Below are positions 44,562 to 53,307 of a DNA stretch of 64,000 bases, in pieces. The position numbers and the translations under genes are program-made. The DNA is from Deltaproteobacteria bacterium. GTDB lineage: Bacteria; Desulfobacterota_D; UBA1144; Nemesobacterales; JAJCZQ01. The stretch lies in assembly GCA_029262335.1 (NCBI GenBank), contig JAJCZQ010000017.1:68033-132032 (forward strand), in the 5' to 3' direction. Numbering within the stretch: position 1 is the first letter of the stretch; every line of letters starts with the position of its first letter. Under the pieces are notes generated by a model. The model made no database searches, had not been told where the DNA came from, and saw only the letters and a list, made by a program, of their open reading frames with translations.

Positions 44562-45946
44562 ATTGAATCTATTGCTTTTTGTATTCTGCTTATTACAACT
44601 TCTTTACCAAGAATTTCAATGACCTCACCAATCCCCGGACTTACAGTGCCTCCTGTAAGGGCCACTCGCATAGGCTGTGCGATTTTGCCGAATTTCAGGT
44701 CAAGCTCTTCGACAACCTCCTCAAGAGCTTTTTGAATATTGTCATAAGTAAAGTTTTCAACCGAACTCAGTTTCCCGGATAATGCCTGCAGCACCGGCCT
44801 TGTATCTTCTGTCAGAAACTTGTTTCTTGCCTTTTCTTCATATTCATTAACATCATTGTAAAAATATGAAGACTGACTCACAAAATCATTAAGAGTTTTT
44901 GATCTTTCCCGAAGCTGTTCAATAATTTTTAATAATTTATCGTCATCTTCTGCTTTATATCCTTTGCCGTTCATGAGCGGTAATATGAGCTCTGCAATCT
45001 CTTTAGCGGGTTTTTCCTTTATATAATGAGCATTTAGCCACTGGAGCTTTTCGGGATTAAAAACGGCGGGGGACTTTCCAACATTATCAAGTGTAAACTT
45101 TTCAACAAGTTCATCTTTTGAGAAAATTTCTTCGTCCCCAAAAGACCAGCCAAGCCTTGTAAGATAGTTTATCATTGCTTCGGGCAGATAACCGTCGTCC
45201 CTGTAAGCGCCGACTGATGTTGCGCCGTGGCGTTTGCTGAGTTTTGTCTTGTCGGCACCATGAATCATCGAAACATGTGCAAACTCGGGAAGATTAAATC
45301 CAAGTGCATCGTAAATTAACTGCTGTTTAGGTGTATTTATAAGATGGTCATCCCCACGGATAATATGGGTCAGTTCCATTAAGGCATCATCAATTACAAC
45401 TGCAAAGTTGTAGGTTGCAAAGCCGTCCATACGTAAGATTATAAAGTCATCTATTTCCCCGGCATCGAAACTAATTTTTCCCCTTAGTATGTCATGTACT
45501 TCTATTTCACCTGTGTCAGGAGTGAGTATTCTTATTGAATAGGGTTTGTCGGGGCCGGAATTTTCATCTGCCCATTCCCTTTTGTACTGAAAAAACTCCC
45601 CTTTGTCCTGTGCTTCTTTCCTTTTATCGGCAAGCTGTTCAGGTGTAACGTAGCATTTATATGCTTTTCCGGATTCAAGCATCTTATTTGCATATTCATT
45701 GTAAAGCTCAAGCCTTTCAGACTGCTTTATAGGGGTTCCGTCCCAGTCGAGGCCAAGCCATTTCATGGAATCATAAATTTCATTAAGGGATTCTTCTGTG
45801 GACCGTACCTGGTCGGTATCTTCAATCCTAAGTACAAATTCCCCGCCATGGTGACGGGCAAAAAGCCAGTTGAATATAGCAGTCCTTGCTCCACCAAGAT
45901 GGAGAGAGCCCGTGGGACTTGGTGCAAATCTTGTTTTTACAGACAT
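44558..45946 (-). CDS. gltX: Glutamyl-tRNA synthetase
   Basis: Class I aminoacyl-tRNA synthetase, 462 residues. HIGH-type motif is [20 protein letters not shown] and the KMSKS-type motif is [10 protein letters not shown]. Also [18 protein letters not shown] and the tRNA-binding [20 protein letters not shown]. It is on the minus strand downstream of the glutaredoxin gene. Confidence 0.95.
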   Translation of the reverse strand: MSVKTRFAPSPTGSLHLGGARTAIFNWLFARHHGGEFVLRIEDTDQVRSTEESLNEIYDSMKWLGLDWDGTPIKQSERLELYNEYANKMLESGKAYKCYVTPEQLADKRKEAQDKGEFFQYKREWADENSGPDKPYSIRILTPDTGEIEVHDILRGKISFDAGEIDDFIILRMDGFATYNFAVVIDDALMELTHIIRGDDHLINTPKQQLIYDALGFNLPEFAHVSMIHGADKTKLSKRHGATSVGAYRDDGYLPEAMINYLTRLGWSFGDEEIFSKDELVEKFTLDNVGKSPAVFNPEKLQWLNAHYIKEKPAKEIAELILPLMNGKGYKAEDDDKLLKIIEQLRERSKTLNDFVSQSSYFYNDVNEYEEKARNKFLTEDTRPVLQALSGKLSSVENFTYDNIQKALEEVVEELDLKFGKIAQPMRVALTGGTVSPGIGEVIEILGKEVVISRIQKAIDSI

Positions 45947-45987
45947 CGGAATTAAAGTAAATAAAGTTTAGTGAGTGTCAATTATTA

Positions 45988-46239
45988 TTAATTCAGTAGT
46001 TCATCAAGCTTGTTTGCCCTTTCAAGAGAGACAAGCTGATCGTAACCGCCAATGAGTTCATCGCCGATCAGTATTATTGGTACAGTCCGCCAGTTGAGCT
46101 TTTGCATTGTTTCAATCTTTTTTTCAGGGTTTTTATCAAGATTTACTTCATCGTATTCAATACCCTTGCTGTCCAGCAGCTGTTTTGCTCTAATGCAATA
46201 CGGACAGTAGCTGCTTGTATATATTTGAACTTTATTCAT
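45988..46239 (-). CDS. grxC: Glutaredoxin (GrxC type)
   Basis: An 83-residue dithiol glutaredoxin with active site SSYCPYCIRAK. It has the cis-Pro stretch WRTVPIILIGD and the glutathione-binding GGYDQLV. It reduces disulfides with glutathione. It is 41 nt upstream of gltX on the same strand. Confidence 0.94.
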   Translation of the reverse strand: MNKVQIYTSSYCPYCIRAKQLLDSKGIEYDEVNLDKNPEKKIETMQKLNWRTVPIILIGDELIGGYDQLVSLERANKLDELLN

Positions 46240-46338
46240 GGAAAATTATGATGCTTGGTTTTTAGAATAGATTCAAGTATTCTTGACAGCAGCTTAGTTG
46301 AAAAATGGTGTTCACAAACAAAATTACCAAAAAAAATT

Positions 46339-46890
46339 ATGTATACCCGTTTACTGATTCTTCCAGTTTTTGTTGCCCTTGCTCTAACTATTAGTTCGTG
46401 CTCTGTATTTAAATTTGCGAAAATTTATGCTTCCTCTGACCCCGGCAGCGGGCAGCTGCAAGGTGATGTTTATACAACTGATCTCACAAGCTACAGGATT
46501 GGCACACTCGGGAATAACTGGAAAAGGGTAAACATAGATTACGGGGACCTGTTTTTTACAAACAAAAAAAGGACTTCTGCCATTACCGTGAATTCTTCGT
46601 GCGGCCCTAACAAAGCCAAATACAGCCTCACTGCACTTGCAGGATCATTACTGGTTGGTATTAAAGGGAAACAGCTTATTGAGAGGGAATTAATACAGGT
46701 GGATGGCCAGGAAGCATTATTTTCACTTTATGATGCAAAGTATGAAGGAGAGGACCTTAAAATATCTACAGTAGTATTTAAAAAAGAGCAGTGTGTTTAT
46801 GATTTCAGTTATTCGAATATAAACGATGAATTTGATACTTACTTTAAAGAATTTGTTACTTTCCTGTCGAAATTCAGGGTACTGAGCTAA
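46339..46890 (+). CDS. Predicted lipoprotein, 183 aa
   Basis: A lipoprotein of unknown function. I start at ATG 46339 (MYTRLLILPVF), because the ORF track start (46255) places 28 non-conserved-looking residues before the signal. The lipobox is LTISSC. The mature part has TSYRIGTLGNNWKRVNIDYG and a strand-rich C-terminus. It is 3 nt from the MlaE gene, so it may serve the same envelope lipid pathway. Confidence 0.75.
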   Translation: MYTRLLILPVFVALALTISSCSVFKFAKIYASSDPGSGQLQGDVYTTDLTSYRIGTLGNNWKRVNIDYGDLFFTNKKRTSAITVNSSCGPNKAKYSLTALAGSLLVGIKGKQLIERELIQVDGQEALFSLYDAKYEGEDLKISTVVFKKEQCVYDFSYSNINDEFDTYFKEFVTFLSKFRVLS

Positions 46891-46893
46891 GCT

Positions 46894-47679
46894 ATGATCG
46901 GCCTCTTTTACAAAATTGGAGCATTTTGTATTGATTCATTATTAACTGTCGGGGAAGTTACAATATTTTGCTATAATGCTTTTATTACAACACTGAAACC
47001 ACCTTATGACTATAAACAGATAACAGAACAGGTATTTGAAATTGGTATTAAATCAATATTGATTGTAATTGTATCAGCTCTAGCAATCGGGATGGTTATG
47101 GTTGTCCAGCTATCGTGGGGATTTGCATGGTTCGGAGCAAAAGGGCTTGTAGGCCCGGTTGTTACGTTGTCATTTGTAAGAGAACTTGGCCCTGTTGTAA
47201 CTTCACTCCTCGTAGGAGGAAGGGTAGGCTCGGGGATTACAGCCGAAATTGGTTCAATGAATGTTACCGAGCAGATAGATGCAATAAAGACACTTGGTGC
47301 AGACCCGATAAAAAAACTTGTAGCTCCAAGGATCTGGGCTGCAATGATTTCTTTTCCCCTACTCGCCATTATTTCCAACCTCGCAGGTATATTTGGTGCT
47401 ATGATTATTTCTTCAATTGATCTTGATATAGGGCCCCAGCTGTTTTTAACTTCAACAAGAGAGTGGGTCGGGGTAGATGATTTTATAAGTGGTATTTCAA
47501 AAACCTTTTTCTTCGGTTTAATTGTTGCTTTCACAGGGTGTTATATTGGTATGAACGCAGAAGGCGGGACACAGGGAGTAGGAAGGGCAACAACAAGGAC
47601 TGTTGTAGTATCTTTGTTATTAATTATTATTTCCGATTTTCTACTATCAAAATTATTTGTCTTTTTATTTTATATTTAA
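46894..47679 (+). CDS. mlaE: MlaE-family ABC transporter permease
   Basis: A 261-residue membrane protein of the MlaE/YrbE family, the permease of phospholipid traffic between inner and outer membranes. It has the amphipathic N-terminus and the signatures LSFVRELGPVVTSLLVGGRVGSG and AEIGSMNVTEQIDAIKTLGADP. The cognate ATPase MlaF is about 9 kb away (56405) rather than adjacent, and no MCE protein MlaD is in the window. Confidence 0.93.
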   Translation: MIGLFYKIGAFCIDSLLTVGEVTIFCYNAFITTLKPPYDYKQITEQVFEIGIKSILIVIVSALAIGMVMVVQLSWGFAWFGAKGLVGPVVTLSFVRELGPVVTSLLVGGRVGSGITAEIGSMNVTEQIDAIKTLGADPIKKLVAPRIWAAMISFPLLAIISNLAGIFGAMIISSIDLDIGPQLFLTSTREWVGVDDFISGISKTFFFGLIVAFTGCYIGMNAEGGTQGVGRATTRTVVVSLLLIIISDFLLSKLFVFLFYI

Positions 47680-47705
47680 TTTTTTATAACGGAGGAGTCT
47701 CATAA

Positions 47706-48827
47706 TTGTCCTTATCAGAAAACAGCAGTACTAAAATGAAATCAAAGCTATTAATGGGTCCCGGGCCCAGCAATGTAAGCAGGAGAGTTTATGACGCTCT
47801 TGCAACACCTATTATAGGCCATCTTGATCCCGAATTTCTGGATATGATGGACGAAACCACCCAGATGCTAAGGGATGTATTCCAGACTAAGAACAAGCTT
47901 ACAATCCCTGTCTCCGGCACCGGAAGCTCCGGAATGGAAGCAGGTTTTGTCAATATACTTGAACCAGGTGATAAGGTAGTTATCGGGGTGAATGGGGTAT
48001 TTGGCGAGAGGATGTCAGATGTTGCTTCGAGATACGGCGGCGAGGTTATAAGGATAGAAGAAGAATGGGGAAGAATTATAGAGCCCTCAAGAGTAATAGA
48101 TGTATTAAAACAAAATCCTGATACAAAACTTGTGGCTATTGTGCATGCTGAGACATCAACCGGGGCAAAACAGCCGCTTCAGGAGATAGGTGATTATGTA
48201 AAAGGGACTGATACACTCCTGCTGGTAGATGCGGTAACCTCACTTGCAGGATGCGAACTTAAAATTGACGATTGGAACATTGATATATGCTATAGCGGAA
48301 CGCAAAAGTGCTTAAGCGTTCCTCCAGGGCTTTCCCCTGTAACGTTTAGTGATAAAGCAGTGGATGTGATAGAGGCAAGGGGTTCCAAGGTTGAGAGCTG
48401 GTATCTTGACCTCTCCATGATAAGGAAATACTGGGGTAGTGAAAGGGTCTACCATCATACAGCACCAATTTCCATGATTTATGCCCTGAGAGAAGGGCTT
48501 AAGATTATATTGGAAGAAGGCCTTGAGGAAAGGCACAAAAGGCACCAGATGGTTGGGGACTATTTTGTTGAAGAAATTAGCAAGCTCGGATTTAGTTTGT
48601 TTGCCCAGGAAGGGCACAGGCTCCCTATGCTTGTATCCGTAGTCTTACCAGACGGAATAGACGATGACCAGGTAAGATCAAAACTCCTTCAGGAACATGG
48701 AATTGAAATAGGTGTTGGCCTTGGTAAAACAAGGGGTAAAATATGGAGAATAGGGTTAATGGGTGAATCCTGTACAAAAGAGAACGTAGATATTTTTATT
48801 GGTGCATTAAAAGAAATAATAAGCTAG
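47706..48827 (+). CDS. Class V aminotransferase, alanine/serine-glyoxylate type
   Basis: PLP aminotransferase of 373 residues, similar to alanine-glyoxylate and serine-glyoxylate transaminases. Motifs: LLMGPGPSNVSRRVYDALA, IPVSGTGSSGMEAGF, LVDAVTSLAGCEL and the PLP lysine in CYSGTQKCLSVPPG. The start is TTG 47706, with GGAGGAG about 10 nt upstream; ATG 47736 is an alternative. It probably handles glyoxylate with alanine or serine; the exact donor cannot be read from sequence. Confidence 0.9.
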   Translation: MSLSENSSTKMKSKLLMGPGPSNVSRRVYDALATPIIGHLDPEFLDMMDETTQMLRDVFQTKNKLTIPVSGTGSSGMEAGFVNILEPGDKVVIGVNGVFGERMSDVASRYGGEVIRIEEEWGRIIEPSRVIDVLKQNPDTKLVAIVHAETSTGAKQPLQEIGDYVKGTDTLLLVDAVTSLAGCELKIDDWNIDICYSGTQKCLSVPPGLSPVTFSDKAVDVIEARGSKVESWYLDLSMIRKYWGSERVYHHTAPISMIYALREGLKIILEEGLEERHKRHQMVGDYFVEEISKLGFSLFAQEGHRLPMLVSVVLPDGIDDDQVRSKLLQEHGIEIGVGLGKTRGKIWRIGLMGESCTKENVDIFIGALKEIIS

Positions 48828-48872
48828 TATTTATTAAAATTATTTGAGGAAAAAAAGCGATATAGGTACATC

Positions 48873-48900
48873 TTGACATTATATTAGATTTTGGTAGAAT
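48873..48900 (+). promoter_or_regulatory. Promoter of the rplM-rpsI operon
   Basis: TTGACA (48873-48878), 16-nt spacer, TAGAAT (48895-48900), 28 nt upstream of the rplM ATG. Confidence 0.7.
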
Positions 48901-48928
48901 GACACACCTTATTGTTTAGGAAAATAGT

Positions 48929-49357
48929 ATGAAATCATATATGGCAAAAAACGAAGAAGCAGACCAGAAATGGTTTATTATTGACGCTGAAGGCAAGACT
49001 GTTGGCAGACTTGCTACCAAAGTTGCAACATTGCTCAGGGGTAAAGGAAAACCACAATTTACTCCACATGCAGATATTGGCGATTTTGTTGTAGTTATCA
49101 ATGCTGATAAAGTTAATTTTACCGGTAACAAATGGAGCCAGAAGACTTATTACTGGCATACGCAGTTCCCAGGTGGAATAAAATCAATTACAGCTGAAAA
49201 ACTAAAAGAAAAAGAACCAGAAGAAATTTTAAGAAAAGCTGTCTGGGGTATGCTGCCGAAATCTAAATGGCAGAAAACTCTTATTGGCAGATTAAAAGTA
49301 TATGCGGGTGATTCCCACCCTCATTTGGCCCAACAGCCGGAAGCACTGGAGGTTTAA
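48929..49357 (+). CDS. rplM: Ribosomal protein L13
   Basis: A 142-residue 50S protein. It begins MKSYMAKNEEADQKWFIIDA and has TVGRLATKVATLLRGKGKP, YYWHTQFPGGIKSITAEKL and AVWGMLPKSKWQKTLIGRLK. First gene of the classical rplM-rpsI pair. Confidence 0.97.
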   Translation: MKSYMAKNEEADQKWFIIDAEGKTVGRLATKVATLLRGKGKPQFTPHADIGDFVVVINADKVNFTGNKWSQKTYYWHTQFPGGIKSITAEKLKEKEPEEILRKAVWGMLPKSKWQKTLIGRLKVYAGDSHPHLAQQPEALEV

Positions 49358-49361
49358 TTAA

Positions 49362-49754
49362 TTGTCTGAAACATTATATAACGGAACTGGACGCAGAAAA
49401 ACATCGGTAGCCAGGGTATGGTTAAAACCCGGCAAAGGTAGTTTTAAGGTTAATAACAGGGAATTAAATGAATATTTTCCCCGCGAATCATGGCAGATAC
49501 AGGCCAGAGAACCTCTTGCAGTAACAGAAACTGATGGTCAGTTCGATATACTTGTAAATGTACAGGGCGGTGGTTTAACAGGACAGGCCGGTGCAGTCAG
49601 ACACGGACTTTCAAGGGCTTTGCTTCAATCCAATGACACACTACGTAAGAAACTAAAAGTAGCCGGATTTCTAAGACGTGACTCAAGAATGGTCGAAAGT
49701 AAGAAATACGGTAAAAGAAAAGCAAGAAGAGGACAGCAGTTCTCAAAGAGGTAA
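49362..49754 (+). CDS. rpsI: Ribosomal protein S9
   Basis: A 130-residue 30S protein starting from TTG with GGAGG 9 nt upstream. Begins MSETLYNGTGRRKTSVARVW and ends KKYGKRKARRGQQFSKR, the usual basic tail that reaches the P-site tRNA. It is 4 nt after rplM. Confidence 0.97.
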   Translation: MSETLYNGTGRRKTSVARVWLKPGKGSFKVNNRELNEYFPRESWQIQAREPLAVTETDGQFDILVNVQGGGLTGQAGAVRHGLSRALLQSNDTLRKKLKVAGFLRRDSRMVESKKYGKRKARRGQQFSKR

Positions 49755-49761
49755 TTTCTTC

Positions 49762-51102
49762 TTGTCGAAAATATCTAAAAATACTGATTCAACTCAAATT
49801 AAGATTGCTTCCCACAAGGGAAAACTCGGTGTATTACTTCCGGGAATGAGTGGTGCTGTAAGTACTACCTTTATTGCCGGCATTGAGGCTATAAAAAAAG
49901 GGCTCGGAAGGCCAATTGGGTCCCTTACCCAAATGGGTACAATTCGACTCGGCAAAAGAACTGATAAGAAATCCCCGTTAATTAAGGATTTTATCGGTTT
50001 AACTGATATAAAAGATATAGTTTTTGGAGGATGGGACATCTATCCTGACAATTGCTATGATGCAGCCGTTAAATCAGGTGTTCTAAAAAATGAATTACTC
50101 CAAAAATTAAAACCAACTCTAAAAAAATCATCCCCGATGAAGGCTGTATTCAGCCAGCAGTATGTAAAGAACCTGTCCGGGACTCATGTAAAAAAAGGCA
50201 AGACAAAGATGGACCTTGCCGAACAGCTTATAAAAGACATAAATAAGTTTAAAAAAGATAATAAATTAGACCGCCTTGTTATGCTTTGGTGCGGAAGTAC
50301 CGAAGTGTTTCTCAAAATAACCAAAGTACACAGTACTCTAAAAAGTTTTGAAGCGGGCCTTAAAAAGAACAGCAAAGATATACCGCCAAGTATGATTTAT
50401 GCATATGCTGCAATCAAATGCGGTATTCCATACGGAAACGGTGCACCAAATCTTTCTGCAGATGTTCCGGCACTTGAAGAACTTGCAATAGAGAACAAAG
50501 TTCCTATTGCCGGTAAAGATTTTAAGACCGGGCAGACACTTATGAAAACTATTCTTGCTCCAGGTTTTAAGAGCAGGCTGCTGGGAATAAACGGCTGGTT
50601 TTCAACAAATATCCTTGGCAACAGGGACGGAGAAGTACTTGATGACCCATGGTCATTTAAAACCAAAGAAGAAAGCAAACTTAGTGTACTTGATTCAATA
50701 TTTCAGCCACATCTATATCCTGCGCTTTACTCAGATTTTTACCACAAGGTAAGGATTAACTACTATCCGCCAAGAGGTGATGAGAAAGAAGCCTGGGACA
50801 ATATAGATATTTTCGGATGGCTTGATTACCCGATGCAGATAAAGGTGAATTTCCTTTGCAGGGACAGTATCCTGGCAGCCCCTATTGTGCTTGACCTTGT
50901 CCTGTTTCTTGATCTTGCAAAACGTGCTGAAATGTTTGGTATTCAGGAATGGCTTTCATTTTACTTTAAAAGCCCGATGGTTAAGAGAGGTCTGTACCCA
51001 GAGCATGACCTTTTCATTCAGCAGATGAAGCTGAAGAACACACTTCGCTTCCTAAAAGGCGAAAACCTTATTACTCACCTGGGTCTTGATTATTACGACT
51101 AG
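49762..51102 (+). CDS. ino1: Inositol-3-phosphate synthase (myo-inositol phosphate synthase family)
   Basis: NAD-dependent isomerase that turns glucose 6-phosphate into inositol 3-phosphate, the first step towards inositol lipids or solutes. About 446 residues. I start at TTG 49762 (reads MSKISKNTDST), 7 nt after rpsI with AGAGG upstream; the ORF track start at 49678 lies inside rpsI. Family features: GVLLPGMSGAVSTTFIAGIE as the Rossmann loop, KTGQTLMKTILAPGF with the catalytic Lys region, and NILGNRDGEVL. The operon with two ribosomal protein genes is unusual. Confidence 0.88.
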   Translation: MSKISKNTDSTQIKIASHKGKLGVLLPGMSGAVSTTFIAGIEAIKKGLGRPIGSLTQMGTIRLGKRTDKKSPLIKDFIGLTDIKDIVFGGWDIYPDNCYDAAVKSGVLKNELLQKLKPTLKKSSPMKAVFSQQYVKNLSGTHVKKGKTKMDLAEQLIKDINKFKKDNKLDRLVMLWCGSTEVFLKITKVHSTLKSFEAGLKKNSKDIPPSMIYAYAAIKCGIPYGNGAPNLSADVPALEELAIENKVPIAGKDFKTGQTLMKTILAPGFKSRLLGINGWFSTNILGNRDGEVLDDPWSFKTKEESKLSVLDSIFQPHLYPALYSDFYHKVRINYYPPRGDEKEAWDNIDIFGWLDYPMQIKVNFLCRDSILAAPIVLDLVLFLDLAKRAEMFGIQEWLSFYFKSPMVKRGLYPEHDLFIQQMKLKNTLRFLKGENLITHLGLDYYD

Positions 51103-51602
51103 GTAACGGCTTTTTCTCTTATTCTTCTATTAATATCTTTAATGTGATGCCCAATTCTGTAATAAATCCAAAAGGGAAGTAATATTGAAAATGTTAGCTT
51201 TATGTAAGTTACGTAATGATTTGATATTGCTTCGTTGATTTTTCCTTCATTTTCAAGAATTGTTAATATAATTATTGAAAATAACAATATTCCAAATATA
51301 AATGCACAATATCTAAAAGATATAACCCATAATAAACATATAAACTTATCAGCAAAGTTTTCGCCTTTGTTTCCACCATTACAGATATAGCAATAATATA
51401 TTCCAATACCAAGAACTAGTGAAGATATGATCATCATGAAAATAATAGGAGAATTATTTTCAAATTGAATATTAAAATTCCTTAAGTATTTATTAATTAA
51501 GGAAACTTGCGGCAACAATAGAAAAAAAAGTAAATATAAAAAAACAGATATATGCGAGAGTTTGCCGTTTATTATTTCTTCTTTTAAACCATTTAAATCC
51601 AA
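51099..51602 (-). CDS. Unknown membrane protein, 167 aa
   Basis: A 167-residue protein with about four membrane segments (VFLYLLFFLLLPQVSLI, IFMMIISSLVLGIGIYYCYI, YCAFIFGILLFSIIILTIL, KLTFSILLPFWIYY). No family recognised. The DNA is more A+T-rich than the surrounding genes and the codons are biased to AAA, ATA and TTA, so a foreign origin is possible. Its stop overlaps the inositol synthase stop (CTAG). Confidence 0.65.
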   Translation of the reverse strand: MDLNGLKEEIINGKLSHISVFLYLLFFLLLPQVSLINKYLRNFNIQFENNSPIIFMMIISSLVLGIGIYYCYICNGGNKGENFADKFICLLWVISFRYCAFIFGILLFSIIILTILENEGKINEAISNHYVTYIKLTFSILLPFWIYYRIGHHIKDINRRIREKAVT

Positions 51603-51637
51603 AAGTACATGATTAAACCTTAATATAAATTCACTTA

Positions 51638-52561
51638 TTAATAAACCGGTATTAAGAAATTCTTAAGCAGGTCCTGGCCGTCTGTTTCAGCCTTTATTTC
51701 CAGTTCCCAGTAAGTTGGTGGTCGTTCCTTAAGCTTTGTACGGTAAATTTCCTCAGACGGCAGATCAAACTGGACAGGTATTTGCAAAGATCCGTGCTTT
51801 TCCTCTGAAAAAAAATCGATATCCCTGGTTTCAGAGTAGAGGTGGTAACACACAACAACTGATTTTTTATTATCCCCCGACCCCCTTGTCTCGTATTTTT
51901 CTTCAATGCAGCTAAGAGTAGCATTAATGTGTCCGGCACCTTTTAGCCTGTTTTTAATAATAAAAGTAAGTTCCAGTCTGTTTCCAAGGAAATAGGGAAA
52001 CTGGTTAAACCTCAGGGTACTCATGCCGTATTTTAAGTATCTGAATAGTTTTTTTAAATAGGTCAATATTATTATTGATACTGCCAGGTCAAATATGATC
52101 ATTAATGCCATCGGGAAATAACCAATTTTACTCTGACCAAGGAATTTAAATATGAAAATATGGAACGGTATTAAAAATAATATTAAAAAAACAGTACTGA
52201 AAAAAAACTTTATAAGGTCTGACCTGCTCCTGTCATTAATATGAGAGTGGTTCCAACTGTAGTCATTGTCCCATGGGGAAGCATTTACCAGAAACTTAGC
52301 GGGCCTGTAATTGAGGCTGAGAAGTCCGTGTATTACTAAAAAAAGCCCGGGCAATAAAAATACTCCTCCAAACATTGCAGCCATATACCTGGGTACATTA
52401 AATTTGCTGTCGGGTGTTTCAATAATATTAAATGAAATTAATACTATATATAGGCCTGCTGCTACGAATAAAAGACCAAACAGGACAGAGCTCCATCCGT
52501 GTATAGTTGTCCGGCTTATTGGGGTTTTTCCCTTAATTTCATACCTTTCTTTTTTTACCAT
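51638..52561 (-). CDS. Unknown membrane protein, 307 aa
   Basis: A 307-residue protein with four or five membrane segments in the first 180 residues (SVLFGLLFVAAGLYIVLISF, YMAAMFGGVFLLPGLFLVIH, FFSTVFLILFLIPFHIFIF) and a C-terminal cytoplasmic or periplasmic beta domain (NRLELTFIIKNRLKGAGHIN to the end). The layout of membrane part plus beta-sandwich reminds me of DUF3592-type proteins, but I would not assign it. It stands 35 nt before the 167-aa membrane gene on the same strand. Confidence 0.7.
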   Translation of the reverse strand: MVKKERYEIKGKTPISRTTIHGWSSVLFGLLFVAAGLYIVLISFNIIETPDSKFNVPRYMAAMFGGVFLLPGLFLVIHGLLSLNYRPAKFLVNASPWDNDYSWNHSHINDRSRSDLIKFFFSTVFLILFLIPFHIFIFKFLGQSKIGYFPMALMIIFDLAVSIIILTYLKKLFRYLKYGMSTLRFNQFPYFLGNRLELTFIIKNRLKGAGHINATLSCIEEKYETRGSGDNKKSVVVCYHLYSETRDIDFFSEEKHGSLQIPVQFDLPSEEIYRTKLKERPPTYWELEIKAETDGQDLLKNFLIPVY

Positions 52562-52611
52562 TTATTGTTTTAGTATTTTAATTCTTAAAGTTAATCTTTA
52601 TAGTAATATTT

Positions 52612-52962
52612 ATGATTTATATAGCACTCAAATTTTTTATTACAGCCGGGGTCGTGGTTGGAGTTTCTGAAATAGCCAAGAGGTCGGGTTATTTTGCGGC
52701 AATGCTGGCAGCTTTACCGTTAACTTCCATACTTGCGATGATATGGATCTATGTGGATACGAAAGATTCACAGAAGATAATTGATCTTTCCTACGGAATA
52801 TTTTGGCTGGTTTTACCAACCTTACTGTTTTTTATAGTATTGCCGGCACTGATTAAGAATCATTTTGGCTTTTGGCCTTCAATGATAATATCAATGGCAA
52901 TAATGGTGGTCTTTTACCTTTTATTTGCTTTCTTTGGTAAAAAGTTAGGTTTGCCTTTGTAA
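52612..52962 (+). CDS. DUF3147-like four-helix membrane protein
   Basis: A 116-residue protein with four membrane helices. It reads IALKFFITAGVVVGVSEIAK, then MLAALPLTSILAMIWIYVDT, and FWLVLPTLLFFIVLPALIK, which I recognise as the DUF3147 pattern (E-AKRS near helix 1, ALPL-S-LA-IW in helix 2). The function of the family is unknown to me. Confidence 0.75.
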   Translation: MIYIALKFFITAGVVVGVSEIAKRSGYFAAMLAALPLTSILAMIWIYVDTKDSQKIIDLSYGIFWLVLPTLLFFIVLPALIKNHFGFWPSMIISMAIMVVFYLLFAFFGKKLGLPL

Positions 52963-52963
52963 A

Positions 52964-53059
52964 CTAAATACCCGGAATGAGGGGTACTCCGCATCCGCAT
53001 CCGGAAAGTATAATAGTTACAGCTATGAGTAATAGTAGACCAGGTTTTATAAAATTCAT
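52964..53059 (-). CDS. Tiny lipoprotein, 31 aa
   Basis: Too short for the ORF track. It reads MNFIKPGLLLLIAVTIILSG then CGCGVPLIPGI. A typical signal segment ends in the lipobox LSGC, giving a mature peptide of only 11 residues. GGAA stands 6 nt before the ATG. Such entericidin-like or lysis-type micro-lipoproteins are common but rarely annotated. It lies downstream of a second small lipoprotein on the same strand. Confidence 0.6.
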   Translation of the reverse strand: MNFIKPGLLLLIAVTIILSGCGCGVPLIPGI

Positions 53060-53086
53060 AAGTTAATTCCGGGATAAAGTATTAAT

Positions 53087-53242
53087 TTATTTTGTTACAG
53101 GTGACTGAACCTTGTAACCTTTTTCTGTCATTATATATGCTGCACTTCCGCCTGCTGCTGCTCCTGCTACAAGAGCCACGCAGCTGGTTCCAAGAAGAGA
53201 AACACATATAACCATCGGTATTAAAAGATTTTTTAATTTCAT
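53087..53242 (-). CDS. Small glycine-zipper lipoprotein, 51 aa
   Basis: Not in the ORF track. It reads MKLKNLLIPMVICVSLLGTS then CVALVAGAAAGGSAAYIMTE and ends KGYKVQSPVTK. The lipobox is LGTSC and the mature part starts with a Gly/Ala zipper, as in small outer-membrane lipoproteins. It lies 65 nt downstream of the sigZ-like stop and may belong to the same regulon or operon. Confidence 0.65.
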   Translation of the reverse strand: MKLKNLLIPMVICVSLLGTSCVALVAGAAAGGSAAYIMTEKGYKVQSPVTK

Positions 53243-53307
53243 TTTTCAGACCTAATAAGTTTTGGTCATTAGTATACTAAATTATTGGGTGATTTAAAAG
53301 TGGTTTG

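Noticed and set aside
47010-47534. 174-aa minus-strand ORF within mlaE
   Set aside because: mlaE on the plus strand has all family signatures; the antisense frame is low-information.
49678-49761. Track N-terminus of inositol phosphate synthase
   Set aside because: It lies inside rpsI and has the composition of a shadow frame; TTG 49762 fits the family start.
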